Shown here: positions 11,933 to 23,119 of the stretch, piece by piece
Position numbering within the stretch: position 1 is the stretch's first letter
How the letters are laid out: every line of letters begins with the position of its first letter
Assembly: GCF_023091745.1 (NCBI RefSeq)
Contig: NC_068921.1
Span: 11,116,001-11,180,000, forward strand
Length of the DNA stretch: 64,000 nucleotides
Source of the DNA: Budorcas taxicolor
Taxonomy: Eukaryota > Chordata > Mammalia > Artiodactyla > Bovidae
Direction: 5' to 3'
Notes under the pieces: generated by a model
Told to the model about the DNA's origin: nothing
Seen by the model: only the letters and a program-made list of their open reading frames with translations
Database searches by the model: none
Made by a program: the position numbers and the translations under genes

Positions 11933-14635
11933 GTTAGTTCAGTCACTCAGTCATGTCCGACTCTTTGTGACCCCATGGACTGCAGCATGCCAGGCTTCCC
12001 TGTCCATCACCAACTCCTGGAGCTTGCTCAAACTCGTGTCCATTGAGCTTGCTCAGACTCATGTGATGCCATCTCACCTTCTGTCATCCCTTCTCCTCCT
12101 GCCGTCAGTCTTTTCCAGTATCAGGGTCTTTTCCAGTGAGTCAGTTCTTCACATCAGGTGGCCAAAGTATTGAAGCTTCGGCTTCAGCATCAGTCCTTCC
12201 AATGAATATTCAGGACTGATCTCCTTTACAATTGACTGGTTTGAACTCCTTGAGTCCAAGGGACTCTCAAGAGTCTTCTCCAATGCCACAGTTTAAAAGC
12301 ATCAGTTCTTTGGCACTCAGCTTTCTTTATGGTCCAACTCTTAAATCCACATGACTACTGGAAAAACCATAACTTTGACTAGATGGACCTTTGTTGATAA
12401 AGTAATGTCTCTGCTTTTTAATATGCTATCTAGGTTTGCAATAGCTTTTCTTCCAAGGAGCAAGTGCCTTTTAATTTCATGGCTACAGTCACCATCTGCA
12501 GTGATTTTGGAGCCCAAGAAAATAAAGTCTGTCACTGTTTCCCTTGTTTCCCCATCTATCTGCCATGAAATGATGGGACCGGATGTCAGATTTTTTTGTT
12601 TTTTGAATGCTGAGTTTTAAACTAGCTTTTTCATTCTCCTGTTTCACTTTTATCAAGAGGCTCTTTGGTTCTTTTTTGTTTTCTGCCACAAAGGTGGTGT
12701 CATCTGCATGTCTGTGGTTATTGATATTTCTCCTGGTAATCTTGATTCCAGCTTGTGTTTCATCCAGTTTCATATTTTGCATGATGTGCTCTGCATGTAA
12801 GTTAAATAAGCAAGGTGACAATATACAGCCTTGACATACTCCTTTCCCTATTTGGAACCAGTCTGTTGTTCCATGTCTGGTTCTAACTGTTACATCTTGA
12901 CCTGCACACTGATTTCTCAGGAGGGAAGTAAGGTGGTCTAGTATTCCCATTTTTTGAAGAACTTTCCACAGTTTGTTGTTATCCACACAGTCAAAGGATT
13001 TAGCATAGTCAATGAAGCAGAAATAGATGCTTTTCTGGAATTCTCTTGTATCCTCTATGATCCAACGGATATTGGCAATTTGATCTCTGGTTCCTCTGGC
13101 TTTTCTAAATCATCTTGAACATCTGGAAGTTCTCAGTTCACATACTATTGAAGCCTGGCTTGGAGAATTTTGAGCATTACTTTGTTAGCGTGTGAAATGA
13201 GCACAATTGTACAATAGTTTGAGTATTCTTTCGCATTGCCTTTCCTTGGGATTGGAATGAAAACTGACCTTTTCCAGTCCTGTGGCCACTGCTGAGTTTT
13301 CCAAATTTGCTGGCATATTGAGTGCAGCACTTTCACAGCATCATCTTTTAGGACTTGAAATAGTTCAGCTGGAATTCGATCACCTCCACTAGCTTTGTTC
13401 ATAGTGATGCTTCCTAAGACCTGCTCGACTTTGCACTCTATGATGTCTGGCTCTAGGTAAGTGATCATACCATCGTGATTATCCGGGTTGTGAAGATCTT
13501 TTTTGTAGAGTTCTTCTGTGTATTCTTGACACCTCTTCTTAATATCTTCTGCTTCTGTTAGATCGATAGTTTCTGTCCTTTATTGTGCCCATCTTTGCAT
13601 GAAATGTTCCCTTGGTATCTCTAATTTTCTGGAGGAGATCTCTAGTCTTGCCCATTCTATTGTTTTCCTCTATTTGTTTGCACTGATCAGTGAGGAAGTC
13701 TTTCTTATCTCTCCTTGCTATTTGTTGGAACTCTGCATTCAAATGGGTCTATCTTTCCTTTTCTCCTTTGCCTTTCACTTCTTTTCTTTTCACAGCTATT
13801 TGTAAGGCCTCCTCAGACAACCATTTTGCTGTTTTGCATTTCTTCTTCTTGGGGATGGTTTGAACACCACCTCCTGTACAGTGTTATGAACTTCCATCCA
13901 TAGTTCCACAGACACTCTACTATCAGATCTAATCCCTTAAATCTATTTGTCACTTTAACTGTATAATAGTAAGGGATTTGATGTAGGTCCTACCTGAATG
14001 GTCTAGATGTTTTCCCTACTTTCTTCAATTTAAGTCTGAATTTGGCAATAAGGAGTTCATGGTCTGAGCCACAGTCAGCTCTTGGTCTTGTTTTTGCTAA
14101 TCATATGGAGCGTCACCATCTTTGGCTTCAAAGAATATAATCAATCTGAATTTGGTATTAACCATCTGGTGATGTCCATGTGTAGAGTCTCCGCTTATGT
14201 TGTTGGAAGAAGATGTTTGCTATGACCAGTGCATTCTCTTGGCAAAACTCTGTTAGCCTTTGCCCTGCTTCATTTTGTATTCCAAGGTCAAACTTGCCTG
14301 CAACTCAAGGTATCTCTTGACTCCCTGCTTTTGCATTCCAGTCCCCTATGATGACAAGGACATCTTTTTTTCATGTTAGTTCTAGAAGGTCTTGTAGGTC
14401 TTCATAGAGCTGTTCAACTTCAGCTTCTTCAGCATTAGTCGTTAAGGTATAGTCTTGGATTACCATGATACTGAATGGTTTACCTTGGCAATAAACAGAG
14501 ATCATTCTGTTGTTTTTGAGATTGCACCCAAGAACTGAGTTTCAGACTCTTTTGTTGACTATGAGGGCTACTCCATTTCTTCTAAGGGATTCTTGCCCAC
14601 AGTAGTAGATAAATGGTCATCTGAATTAAATTCGC

Positions 14636-14942
14636 CCATTCCATTCCCAGGAGAAGGCAATGGCACTCCACTCCAGTACTCTTGCCTGGAAAATTCCATG
14701 GATGGAGGAGCCTGGTAGGCTGCAGTCCATGGGGTCGCAAAGAGTCAGACATGACTGAGCAACTTCACTTTCACTTTTCACTTTCATGCACTGGAGAAGG
14801 AAATGGCAACCCACTCCAGTGTTCTTGCCTGGAGAATCCTAGGGATGGCTAAGCCTGGTAGGCTGCCATCTATGGGGTCACACAGAGTCGGACACGACTG
14901 AAGCAACTTAGCAGCAGCAGCAGCAGCACCATTCCATTCCCA
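14636..14942 (+). repeat. 14-bp target-site duplication around Bov-A2
   Basis: CCATTCCATTCCCA occurs at 14636-14649 and again at 14929-14942, with no mismatch, directly bordering the SINE between them. Confidence 0.9.
14650..14928 (+). mobile_element. Bov-A2 SINE nested in BovB
   Basis: Dimeric Bov-A2: two related units, each with CACTCCAGT..CTTGCCTGGA and a CGACTGA-type end, joined by a CACTTTCACTTTTCACTTTC linker. The 3' end is a (CAG)n microsatellite, as is usual for this family. Confidence 0.93.
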
Positions 14943-15429
14943 TTTTGGTCCACTGATTCCTAAATGTCAATGTTCACTCTAAACATCTCCTTTCTGACCA
15001 CTTCCAGTTTACCTTGATCCATGGACCTAGTATTCCAGATTCCTATACAATATTGTTCTTTACAGCATTGGACTTTACTTCCATCATCAGCCACATCCAC
15101 AACTGGGTGTTGTTTTCACTTTGGCTCAACCTCTTCATTCTTCCTGGAGTTATCTCCCCACTGATCTCCAGTAGCATATTGGGCACCTACTGACCTGAGG
15201 AGTTCATCTTTCAGTGTCCTATCTTTTTGCCTTTTCATGCTGTTCATGGGGTTTTCAAGGCAAGAATACTGAAGCGGTTTGCCGTTCCCTCTCCAGTGGA
15301 CCACATTCTGTCAGAACTCTCCACCATGACCCATCTGTCTTGGGTGGCCCTACACGGTATGGCTCATAGTTTCATTGAGTTAGACAAGGCTGTGATAAAA
15401 CCCAAACCCAAGGAGAAAGAAAATAGTAA

Positions 15430-15600
15430 TGGGTCTCCAAGAGGGGGTGACAGAGGATGCTTAGATGGCATTACCAACTCAGTGGACATGACTGTGAGCA
15501 AACTCCAGGCAACAGTGAAGGACAGGCAAGTCTGGCATGCTGCAGTTCATGGGGCTGCCAAGAGTCAGATACTACTTAGAGACGGAACAACAACAATTTC
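15430..15600 (+). mobile_element. BovB 3' end, older subfamily
   Basis: GGATGCTTAGATGGCATTAC, GTGGACATGACTGTGAGCAA and a GGAACAACAACAA tail match the older BovB 3' end. It lies on the opposite strand to, and head to head with, the 5' end of the long BovB at 11933-15425. Confidence 0.8.
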
Positions 15601-15746
15601 TTCCTTTTGCTCCCTGTACAAACATCTAACATGGCCCTTGTAACTTTATTACTCTGTGTGACTCTCTTCCCCTGCCAGCTGTAGATCCTTAAGGAAGCAC
15701 CACCTTTGAACTGCCAGTCAATCCTTAACACAATACTTGGCACATG

Positions 15747-15956
15747 TTAGTCATTTGGTCGTGTCCAGTTGTTTGTGACTTCGTGGACTGTAGCCAGTCC
15801 ATGTCCAGAGTCTCTGTCCATGGAATTCTCCGGACAAGAATACTGGAGTGGGTTGTCATTCTTCCTCCAGGGGATCTTTCAGACCCAGGGATCAAACCCA
15901 CGTCTCCTTCATTGAACGAAGATTCTTTATCATTTGAGCTACCAGGGAAATCCCTA
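15747..15956 (-). mobile_element. Bov-tA SINE with imperfect target duplication
   Basis: Reverse-strand Bov-tA ending in GAGCTACCAGGGAAATCCC. AATACTTGGCACAT before it and AATACCTGGCACAT after it form a target duplication with one mismatch. Confidence 0.92.
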
Positions 15957-16047
15957 ACACATAATACCTGGCACATAGTGGGCACATAAAAGGATGTGTT
16001 GAATAAATGAGAAAAGAAAGTGAAAAATAGGAAAGTGAGTGTCTATT

Positions 16048-16093
16048 TATTCTTCTTCTTCTTCTTCTTCTTTTTTTTTTCTTTTTCTAACTT
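16048..16093 (+). repeat. (CTT)n / poly-T simple repeat
   Basis: Eight tandem TTC units followed by a T run. Confidence 0.9.
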
Positions 16094-16734
16094 GTAGAAA
16101 ATTCTCTCCACTTCTCCTGCAAGTCCTTAGGCAGTGAGAACAGGCTCCTCTCTTGGGTTCAATTACAGAGTCCACCGTTAGTTAGAAGGAAGCAGCTGAG
16201 TGCAAGATTCAGGGAGGCTCCAGGCATGTAGAGCTGGCCAGGGAGGTGGTGTGGAAAAGGGAGTGCAGCAAAATGCCTCTGGAAATCGTTCCAGAAATCA
16301 CTGAGGGACGTGTATGCCAGGACCCAGCCAAACCTGTCTATTGCAGTCTGGGCTCTGACCACACAGGGCTGTATCAGTGAATGTGAGTGGTCAGTGCTGG
16401 ATCCGGGGGCAGACACGTGTGCAGCGTCAATGCCTCGGTGTGGATGTCACAGCCTCAGTCCAGGATGGGCCACATGCATCACATCTTCAGGCAGATGGTC
16501 AAATACATCCCAATTCTTGATGATATTTCTAACAAAGCAGAACGAGCTAACTTGAGCAAACCCCTTTAAGAAACATTTTTGCGTACAGACCTGTTTTAGA
16601 CATTAATAACTGCCCTTGTCTTATCCTTCTTCCCCCCACCTCAAAACTGGGCACTCTTTCCAACCTCACCAAGACCACTCCCAGCTACATAACTCTGATC
16701 TTTTTATTCTGCTTTGTCTTAATTTTTTAATTTG
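16094..16734. other. Intergenic, nothing recognised
   Basis: No gene or clear repeat recognised. Short open frames on both strands (60-85 codons) show no known domain. Confidence 0.4.
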
Positions 16735-16970
16735 AAAGTGTCAAATGTGTATATATATAAGTAGAAAAACTCATAGAATACATCTTCATGTCCTCATGAA
16801 GTAGTTTCAATAATTATCATCTCGTGGTCAGTCTCGTCTCACCTACACCCCGCTCTCTACCACCCTCATCCCTAGATTTAATTATTCTGACTCAAACCCA
16901 AGACATTCTATCATTTCATCCATAAATATTTCAGTATCTGTCTCCAGAGATAAGGGCTCTTTTTTTAAAG
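16735..16970 (-). mobile_element. Ancient L1M-like 3' UTR remnant
   Basis: AATAATTATCATCTCGTGGT, 'tcatccctagatttaatta' and ATTTCATCCATAAATATTTC resemble a common old mammalian LINE segment in reverse orientation. Family assignment is uncertain. Confidence 0.4.
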
Positions 16971-17081
16971 CATTGCTGGCACCATGCTAACCTCCTTCAT
17001 TCTTCACGTACAATTTATCAATAACTTGCCATAGCTCTTTTTCCATCATGGTATTTCCCTTTGGTTTGTGTGATGTCCGTG

Positions 17082-17272
17082 CTGAGCTGCTATGCTCAGC
17101 TGCTCGGTCATGACCCCTGGACTGTAGCCTACCAGGTTCCTCTGTCCATGGGATTTCCCAGATAAGAATTCTGGACTGGGTTGCAATTTCCTTCTCCAGG
17201 GGATCTTCCTGACCCAAGGATCAAACCCATGTCCCTGGGATCTCCTGCACTAGCAGGCAGATTCTTTGTTTG
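17082..17272 (-). mobile_element. Bov-tA SINE, diverged
   Basis: Reverse-strand Bov-tA core with TTCCTCTGTCCATGGGATTT and CAGGGGATCTTCCTGACCCA. The 5' end is degraded. Confidence 0.88.
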
Positions 17273-17357
17273 TATTTCTGCAAATATCAGTTGATCTTTG
17301 TTCTCCATTTAGAAGACTGAAAATGCCTCCTGCTCAGTGTCTTTTGTTTTCAACTTC

Positions 17358-18455
17358 TTATTTTATTTTGGATGATTAACAATGTTGAGTTAGTTTCAGG
17401 TGTACAGCAGAGTGATTCAGTTATACATATGCATGTGTCTATTCTTTCTGGTTCCAAATAGGAAAAGGAGTATGTCAAGGCTGTATATTGTCACCCTGCT
17501 GATTTAACTTCTATGCAGAGTTCATCATGAGAAACGCTGGGCTGGAAGAAACACAAGCTGGAATCAAGATTGCCGGGAGAAATATCAGTCACCTCAGATA
17601 TGCAGATGACACCACCCTTATGGCAGAAAGTGAAGAGAAACTAAAAAGCCTCTTGATGAAAGTGAAAGAGGAGAGTGAAAAAGTTGGTTCAAAGCTCAAC
17701 ATTCAGAAAACGAAGATCATGGCATCCAGTCCCATCATTCCATGGGAAAATAGATGGGGAAACAGAGGAAATAATGTCAGACTTTATTTTGGGGGCCTCC
17801 AAAATCACTGCAGATGGTAACTGCAGCCATGAAATTAAAAGACGCTTACTCCTTGGAAGAAAAGTTATGATCAACACAGATAGCATATTCAAAAGCAGAG
17901 ACATTACTTTGCCGACTAAGGTCCATCCAGTCAAGGCTATGGTTTTTCCTGTGGTCATGTATGGATGTGAGAGTTGGACTGTGATGAAGGCTGAGCGCTG
18001 AAGAATGGATGCTTTTGAACTGTGGTGTTGGAGAAGACTCTTGAGAGTCCCTTGGACTGCAAGGAGATCCAGCCAGTCCATTCTGAAGGAGATCAACCCT
18101 GGGATTTCTTTGGAAGGAATGATGCTAAAGCTGAAACTCCAGTACTTTGGCCACCTCATGCAAAGAGTTGACTCATTGGAAAAGACTCTGATGCTGGGAG
18201 GGATTGGGGGCAGGAGGAGAAGGGGACGACCAAGGATGAGATGGCTGGATGGCATCACTGACTCGATGGACGTGAGTCTGAGTGAACTCCGGGAGATGGT
18301 GATGGACAGGGAGGCCTGGCGTGCTGCGATTCATGGGGTCGCAAAGAGCTGGACACGACTGAGCCACTGAACTGAACTGATTCTTTCTCAAGTTCTTCTC
18401 CCTCTTAGGTTGTTCCATAACATTGAGCAGAGTTTCCTGCCCTGCTCAGTGTCTT
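17358..18455 (-). mobile_element. L1 3' UTR, split by a BovB
   Basis: Reverse-strand L1 3' UTR (GAGTTAGTTTCAGGTGTACA) at 17358-17449 resumes at 18380 (CAAGTTCTTCTCCCTCTTAG, AACATTGAGCAGAGTTTCCT) after a BovB. The 9-bp flanking duplication confirms insertion into this L1. Confidence 0.75.
17450..18379 (+). mobile_element. 5'-truncated BovB nested in L1
   Basis: Starts at the RT region (GGTTCCAAATAGGAAAAGGA), contains RYADDTTLMAESEEKLKSLL and ends at the BovB 3' terminus. ATTCTTTCT occurs at both edges (17441-17449 and 18380-18388). Internal stops and a frame break make it inactive. Confidence 0.92.
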
Positions 18456-18552
18456 GACTCTAAGGTCTCACAAGCCACCTCGTGCTAGGTGGCCATTATC
18501 TTTGTCCATCCACATCCTCTTGTTATCCTTTGTTCAAGAATCCATGGTAGGG

Positions 18553-18668
18553 GGACGTCCCTGATGACTCAGTGGTTAAGACTCTATGCTCCCAATACAG
18601 GAGGGGTGGGTTCAGTCTCATGGCAGGGAACTAAGATCCCACATGCCACACAGTGTGGGAAAAAATAA
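18553..18668 (+). mobile_element. CHR-2-type SINE
   Basis: Cetartiodactyl tRNA-Glu-like SINE: GGACGTCCCTGATGACTCAG, ATCCCACATGCCACACAG and an A-rich tail. Confidence 0.8.
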
Positions 18669-18792
18669 GAACATATTTAAGAATCCACGGACAGGACTTC
18701 TGTTTCCCATAACTAATCTAGACTAGTCCTCCTGCCAAAGCACTTTAAAACCAGAAAAAACATTTGCTGCAACTTGTTTTCACAAATCACAT

Positions 18793-19005
18793 GTGTGTGT
18801 TAGTTGCTCCAGTCATGTCTGACTCTTTGTGACCCTGTGGACTGAAGTCCACCAGGCTCCTCTGTCCATGGGATCTCCAGGCAAGAGTACTGGAGTGGGT
18901 TGCCATGCCCTCCTCCAAGGGATCTTCCCAACCCAGGGACTGAACCTGCGTCTTTTACATCTTATCTGCATAGGCAGGCAGGTTCTTTACCACTAGTACC
19001 ACCTG
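18793..19005 (-). mobile_element. Bov-tA SINE
   Basis: Reverse-strand Bov-tA with TTAGTTGCTCCAGTCATGTC and CCACTAGTACCACCTGGGAA ends. AAATCACAT before and AAATCACAA after may be a 9-bp target duplication. Confidence 0.92.
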
Positions 19006-19647
19006 GGAACACATAGAAAATCACAACGCTGATTTCTTGAAAGAAGGGAAATTCACAAATTTGCCCCAGCTCTATATCAGGGAACAGTTTCCTAAATGGG
19101 TGGCAGTAAGCAGACCAAGCAGAGTACAGAAGTCCCCGTGAGCTGAGTAGACAGAGGCCAGAATCTGGAGCAATGGGATGAACTCTATGAGGCGAGGCAC
19201 AAACTTGAAGAAGCCGTACAGGGGGGACCTCAGAAGTCCATGCAGAAATTCTCACACGCGCTTAGCCAAGAACTGAACAGCACATGTGCAGGAAGGGCTT
19301 ACCTAAGGGGAGCCAGAACTGAGCTATTCTGGGGTTGTGAGCAGAATAGAAATACTCTTAGAGGATAAGGAGAGGTCATGTCTGTTGTCAACAAGTGTGG
19401 ACAGACCTTAATAACACCACTCACAGCCCAGGCACCCAGCTGAGATGCTGGAAATACTACTTCTCAGGAATAAGAATCATGCCCCAGAGTAAAGGTTAAA
19501 GAAACCTGTCCTAATAAAGTCTAAAACCAGAAGAAGCAATAAATCTGTGAGTCCAACAAGTTATAGTTTTTTGCTTTGAAAAATGTTGGGATTTTCACAG
19601 ATGTATTTTCACCTACGAAATCAGAAAACCAAGGCTTGAAAAGTGAA
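19006..19647. other. Intergenic, nothing recognised
   Basis: No gene or clear repeat recognised between two reverse-strand Bov-tA copies. Confidence 0.4.
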
Positions 19648-19855
19648 GTATTAGTCCTTCCGTCATGTCCAACTCTTTTGCGATCCCATGGACTATGGCC
19701 TGCCAGGCTCCTCTGTCCATGGAATTCTCTAGGCAAGAGTACGGGAGTGGGTAGCCATTTCCTTCTCGAGGGAATCTTCCTGACCCAGGGATCAAACTCA
19801 GCTCTCCTGCATTGCAGGCAGATTCTTTACCATATAAGGCACCAGGAAAGCCCCC
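19648..19855 (-). mobile_element. Bov-tA SINE
   Basis: Reverse-strand Bov-tA with TTAGTCCTTCCGTCATGTCC start and 'aggcaccaggaaagccc' end. Confidence 0.9.
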
Positions 19856-19959
19856 AAACCAAATTTTACACAAGTTCAAAGCCAAGTCATTCAAGTTCAA
19901 GGGTGATCTGCTAGTAATCCTGCTACCTACTAAAACAAAAATCAATAGAGGAACATCAC

Positions 19960-20466
19960 AAAACCCAGTCTCGACACTGATTAACCCACAACACCCAGTA
20001 TTCAAATAAAAATAACTATACATACACAAAGTGAAATTTACTACATAGTCAAGAAAAAATTTCAGGTAGTAGATGCCAAACTGGAAGTGTTCCACATAAG
20101 TAATTTATGAGACAGAGAAGCTGTTAGAAATATAGTCAAAGAATTAAAGGAGGACGCATCCAAATCATAAAGGAAAACATGGCTTTAATAAATGAAAAGA
20201 TAAATAATCTCAGCAGAGAAAACGGAAACCAGTAACAAACGGAAACTCAAGAACTTAAAAGTATTAATAACAGAAACAAAAAACTCACTGCAAGCACTTT
20301 AGCAATTTGAAAGTGGCAGAAAAAAATCCAGGGAACTTGAAGATAAATCAATAGAAATTATCCAATCTGAAGAAAAAAAGAGACAATTAAAATGAACTGG
20401 GCCTCAAAGATCCAAGGATAATAGTAAAGAGTAACATGTGTAATTGGAGTCCCATAAAGAGAAGAA
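19960..20466 (+). mobile_element. Ancient L1/HAL1-like ORF1 remnant
   Basis: A-rich text such as GAACTGGGCCTCAAAGATCC and GTGTAATTGGAGTCCCATAA resembles L1/HAL1 ORF1-region sequence. It is heavily diverged, so the family call is tentative. Confidence 0.4.
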
Positions 20467-20682
20467 GGGCTTCCCAGGTGGCACCAGTAATAAGGAACCC
20501 ACCTGCCAGTGCCAGAGATGCAAAAGACGCAGGTTCGATCTCTGGGTCAGGAAGATCCCCTGGAGTAGGAAACGGCAACCCACTCCAGTCTTTTTGCCTG
20601 GAAAATCCCATGGACCAAGGAGACTGGTGGGCTACAGTTCATGGGGTTGCAAAGAGTCGGACACGACTGAGCAACTAAACAC
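20467..20682 (+). mobile_element. Bov-tA SINE
   Basis: Complete copy with GGGCTTCCCAGGTGGCACCA start, GGTTCGATCTCTGGGTCAGG and GTCGGACACGACTGAGCAAC end. Confidence 0.93.
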
Positions 20683-21486
20683 GAAGGTGATGGTGGAACT
20701 GGAAGGTCGTCTGAGGAACTGTCAGAGTGCGGCTGAACTGGGAGAGAGAGAGCTGGGTTGTCAGGTGTCGGAGAAGCAGATTAAAGCAATGAGCCCGAAA
20801 ATGAGAGAGTTAAGCCTTTAATCACTTACTATGATGGTATAAGCAGGAAGTGAAATCTGGAGCAAGGAGAAACTCTCCTTTATTTTTCTCCATGAAATGG
20901 TATAGCAGTCAGGGGTCAGGTGGGTCAGAGCAGACACGGAGATCGTCTCACTGTGGAGAGAGGCTCCAACACAAGCCTGCAATTTTCTGGGCCTTGGGGT
21001 CACGTGGGAGGGAGACGGGGAAAAGCGAGGACTAGAAAAATACTGGGCAGCGGGTCAGAATGGGAAAAATGTCTCCAAGGTGTTTTTTTGTTTTTTTTTA
21101 AATCTTGGCTTCACGTGGAGAGTTCAGCAGGCGCAAGGCCTCAGATAAACAGATCCAAGAGTGAGGGTAGGGCGGGGGCACAAATATTGAAAGAGCATGA
21201 CTGGCCAGGGAGCGTGGGTCCTGGGGTGCAACGCCCTCTAGGTTCCAGAATGCACTGCCCGCGCACCACGCACGTCTGGGCAGAGAAGGCAGCCTCTGCA
21301 GAAAAGCATTTATGATGGTCCAGGGTCAGCTCTGAAAAATCACACCCAGGTTTTTAACCATAAGTTGGACTCCTCAGAAATAATAGCTGAAATTTTTCCA
21401 CGTTTGCTTAAAAGTGTCAGCTTGAGGATCCAGGAAACTCAACCAGCCACAGCAAGATTAAAGACCGAGAATACCACGCCTAGACA
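20683..21486. other. Intergenic, nothing recognised
   Basis: Moderately GC-rich DNA before Tigger1. An open frame of 131 codons at 20920-21315 shows no known domain and is not supported as a gene. Confidence 0.4.
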
Positions 21487-22891
21487 CAGGCGTACTTTGT
21501 TTTATTTCAGTTCGTTTTACTGAGCTTTGCACGTATTGCGTTTGGTCACAAATTGGACGTATGTGGCAGCCCTGTGTCTAGCCCATCAGTCAGCACCACC
21601 TTTCCAACAGCATTGGCTCATTTCATGTCTCTGTGCCACAACTTGGTAATTCTTGAAATAGTTCAAACTCTGCATTATTAGCTTTGTTGTGGTGATCTGT
21701 CATCAGCAATCTTTGCTGTCACCGTCGTAACTGTTTGGGTGTGCGACAAACAACACCCATACCAGTTGGTGACCTTAAGTGTGTGTGTTCTGACTGCTTC
21801 ATCGTTCTTCCCCCATCTCTCTCCTTCTCCTTCGGCCTCCCTAGTCCCTGGACCACAGCAATATTGAAATTAGGTCAATTAGTAACTCTACAATGGCCTC
21901 TTCCTTTTAGAAGAGTCACACTTCTCTCACTTTAAATCAAAAGCTAAAAATGATTAAGCTTAGTGAGGAAGCCATGTCAAAAGCCAGGAGAGAGGAAAAT
22001 TAGGCCTCTTCTGCTAAAGAGCCAACTTGTGAAAACAAAGGAAAACATTGTTTGAAGGAAATGAAAAGTGCCACCCCAGTGAACACACAAGGGATATGAA
22101 AGCAAAACAGACTTATCGCTGATATGGTGAAAGTTCGAATGGTCTAGAGAAAAAATCCAATCAGCCACAACACTCCCTTAAGCCCAGTCCTAAACCAGAG
22201 CAAGGCCCTAACTCTCTTCAATTTTAGGACTGCTGCAGGAGGCAAGGAAGCCACAGAAAAGTTTGAGATTTGCAGGGGTTGGTTCCTGAGGTCAAAGAGA
22301 AGAAGCCATGTCCTTAACTAAGGTAAAGCAGCAAGTGCTAACGCAGAAGCAGCAGCGAGTTATCCAGAGGGACTAGTAAAATAACGAAGGTGATTGTACT
22401 AAACAATAGAGTTTCTATGGAGACGAAGCAGCCTTCTCATAGAAGAAGATGCCATGTACCCAGGGCTTTTATAGTTAGAAAGGAAAAGCCGATGCCCATC
22501 TTCAAAGGATAAGCTAACTCACTGGAGGCCAACGCAGCAGTTGAGATTAAGTTGAAACCAGTACTCATTTACCATATTGAAAATCCTAGGGTCTTTTTTA
22601 AGAATTATGCTAAATCTACTCTGCCAGTGCTCTTCAAGTGGAACAACAAAGCCTGGAGGATGGTGCATTGATTGACAACGTGATAGACATTTTAAGCCCA
22701 TTGCCACTCAGAGAAAAAGATTCCTCTGAAAATAATGAATATTACTGCTGACTGACAATGCATCTGGTCATTGAAGAACTTTGATAGAAAAGTACAATGA
22801 AATTAATGTTTTCAGTCCCGCTAACGCAATATCCATTCTGCAGCCAAGGAGTCATTTGGACTTTCAAGTCTTACTATTTAAGAAATACATT

Positions 22892-23119
22892 TTATAAAAC
22901 TATTGTTCAGTCGCCAAGTTATGTCTGACCGTTCATGACCCCATGGACTGCAGCACGCCAGGCGCCTCTGTCCACGGGATTCTCCGGACAAGAATACTGG
23001 AGTGGGTTGCCATTTCGTTCTCCAGGGGATCTTCCTGACCCAGGGATCAAACCTGGGTCTCCTGCATTGCAGGTGGATTCTTACTGTCTCAGCCACCAGG
23101 AAAACCCTTATAGGACTAT
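22892..23119. repeat. 12-bp target duplication inside Tigger1
   Basis: TTATAAAACTAT (22892-22903) and TTATAGGACTAT (23108-23119) flank the nested Bov-tA, with two mismatches. Confidence 0.8.
22904..23107 (-). mobile_element. Bov-tA SINE nested in Tigger1
   Basis: Reverse-strand Bov-tA (TGTTCAGTCGCCAAGTTATG to CAGCCACCAGGAAAACC). The Tigger1 sequence is co-linear across it. Confidence 0.93.

Larger units (their letters stand above)
11933..15425 (-). mobile_element. Near full-length BovB LINE, degenerate
   Basis: About 3.2 kb of BovB after removing the nested SINE at 14650-14928, close to the family's usual length. Reading on the - strand: the 5' region is near 15100-15425, an endonuclease-like part near 14000-14640, and the reverse transcriptase near 12490-13740. 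The RT translation contains QGCILSPCLFN and the palm motif as HADDT (12696-12710) rather than YADDT. Frameshifts and stops break the ORF into pieces (for example 107, 165 and 67 codons). The 3' end at 11933 carries the BovB terminus. BovB is an RTE-clade element known for horizontal spread among vertebrates. This copy is dead. Confidence 0.9.

Noticed and set aside
12489..13468. Reverse-transcriptase-like frames as a host gene
   Set aside because: They are pieces of a dead BovB LINE, broken by stops, with YADD changed to HADD.
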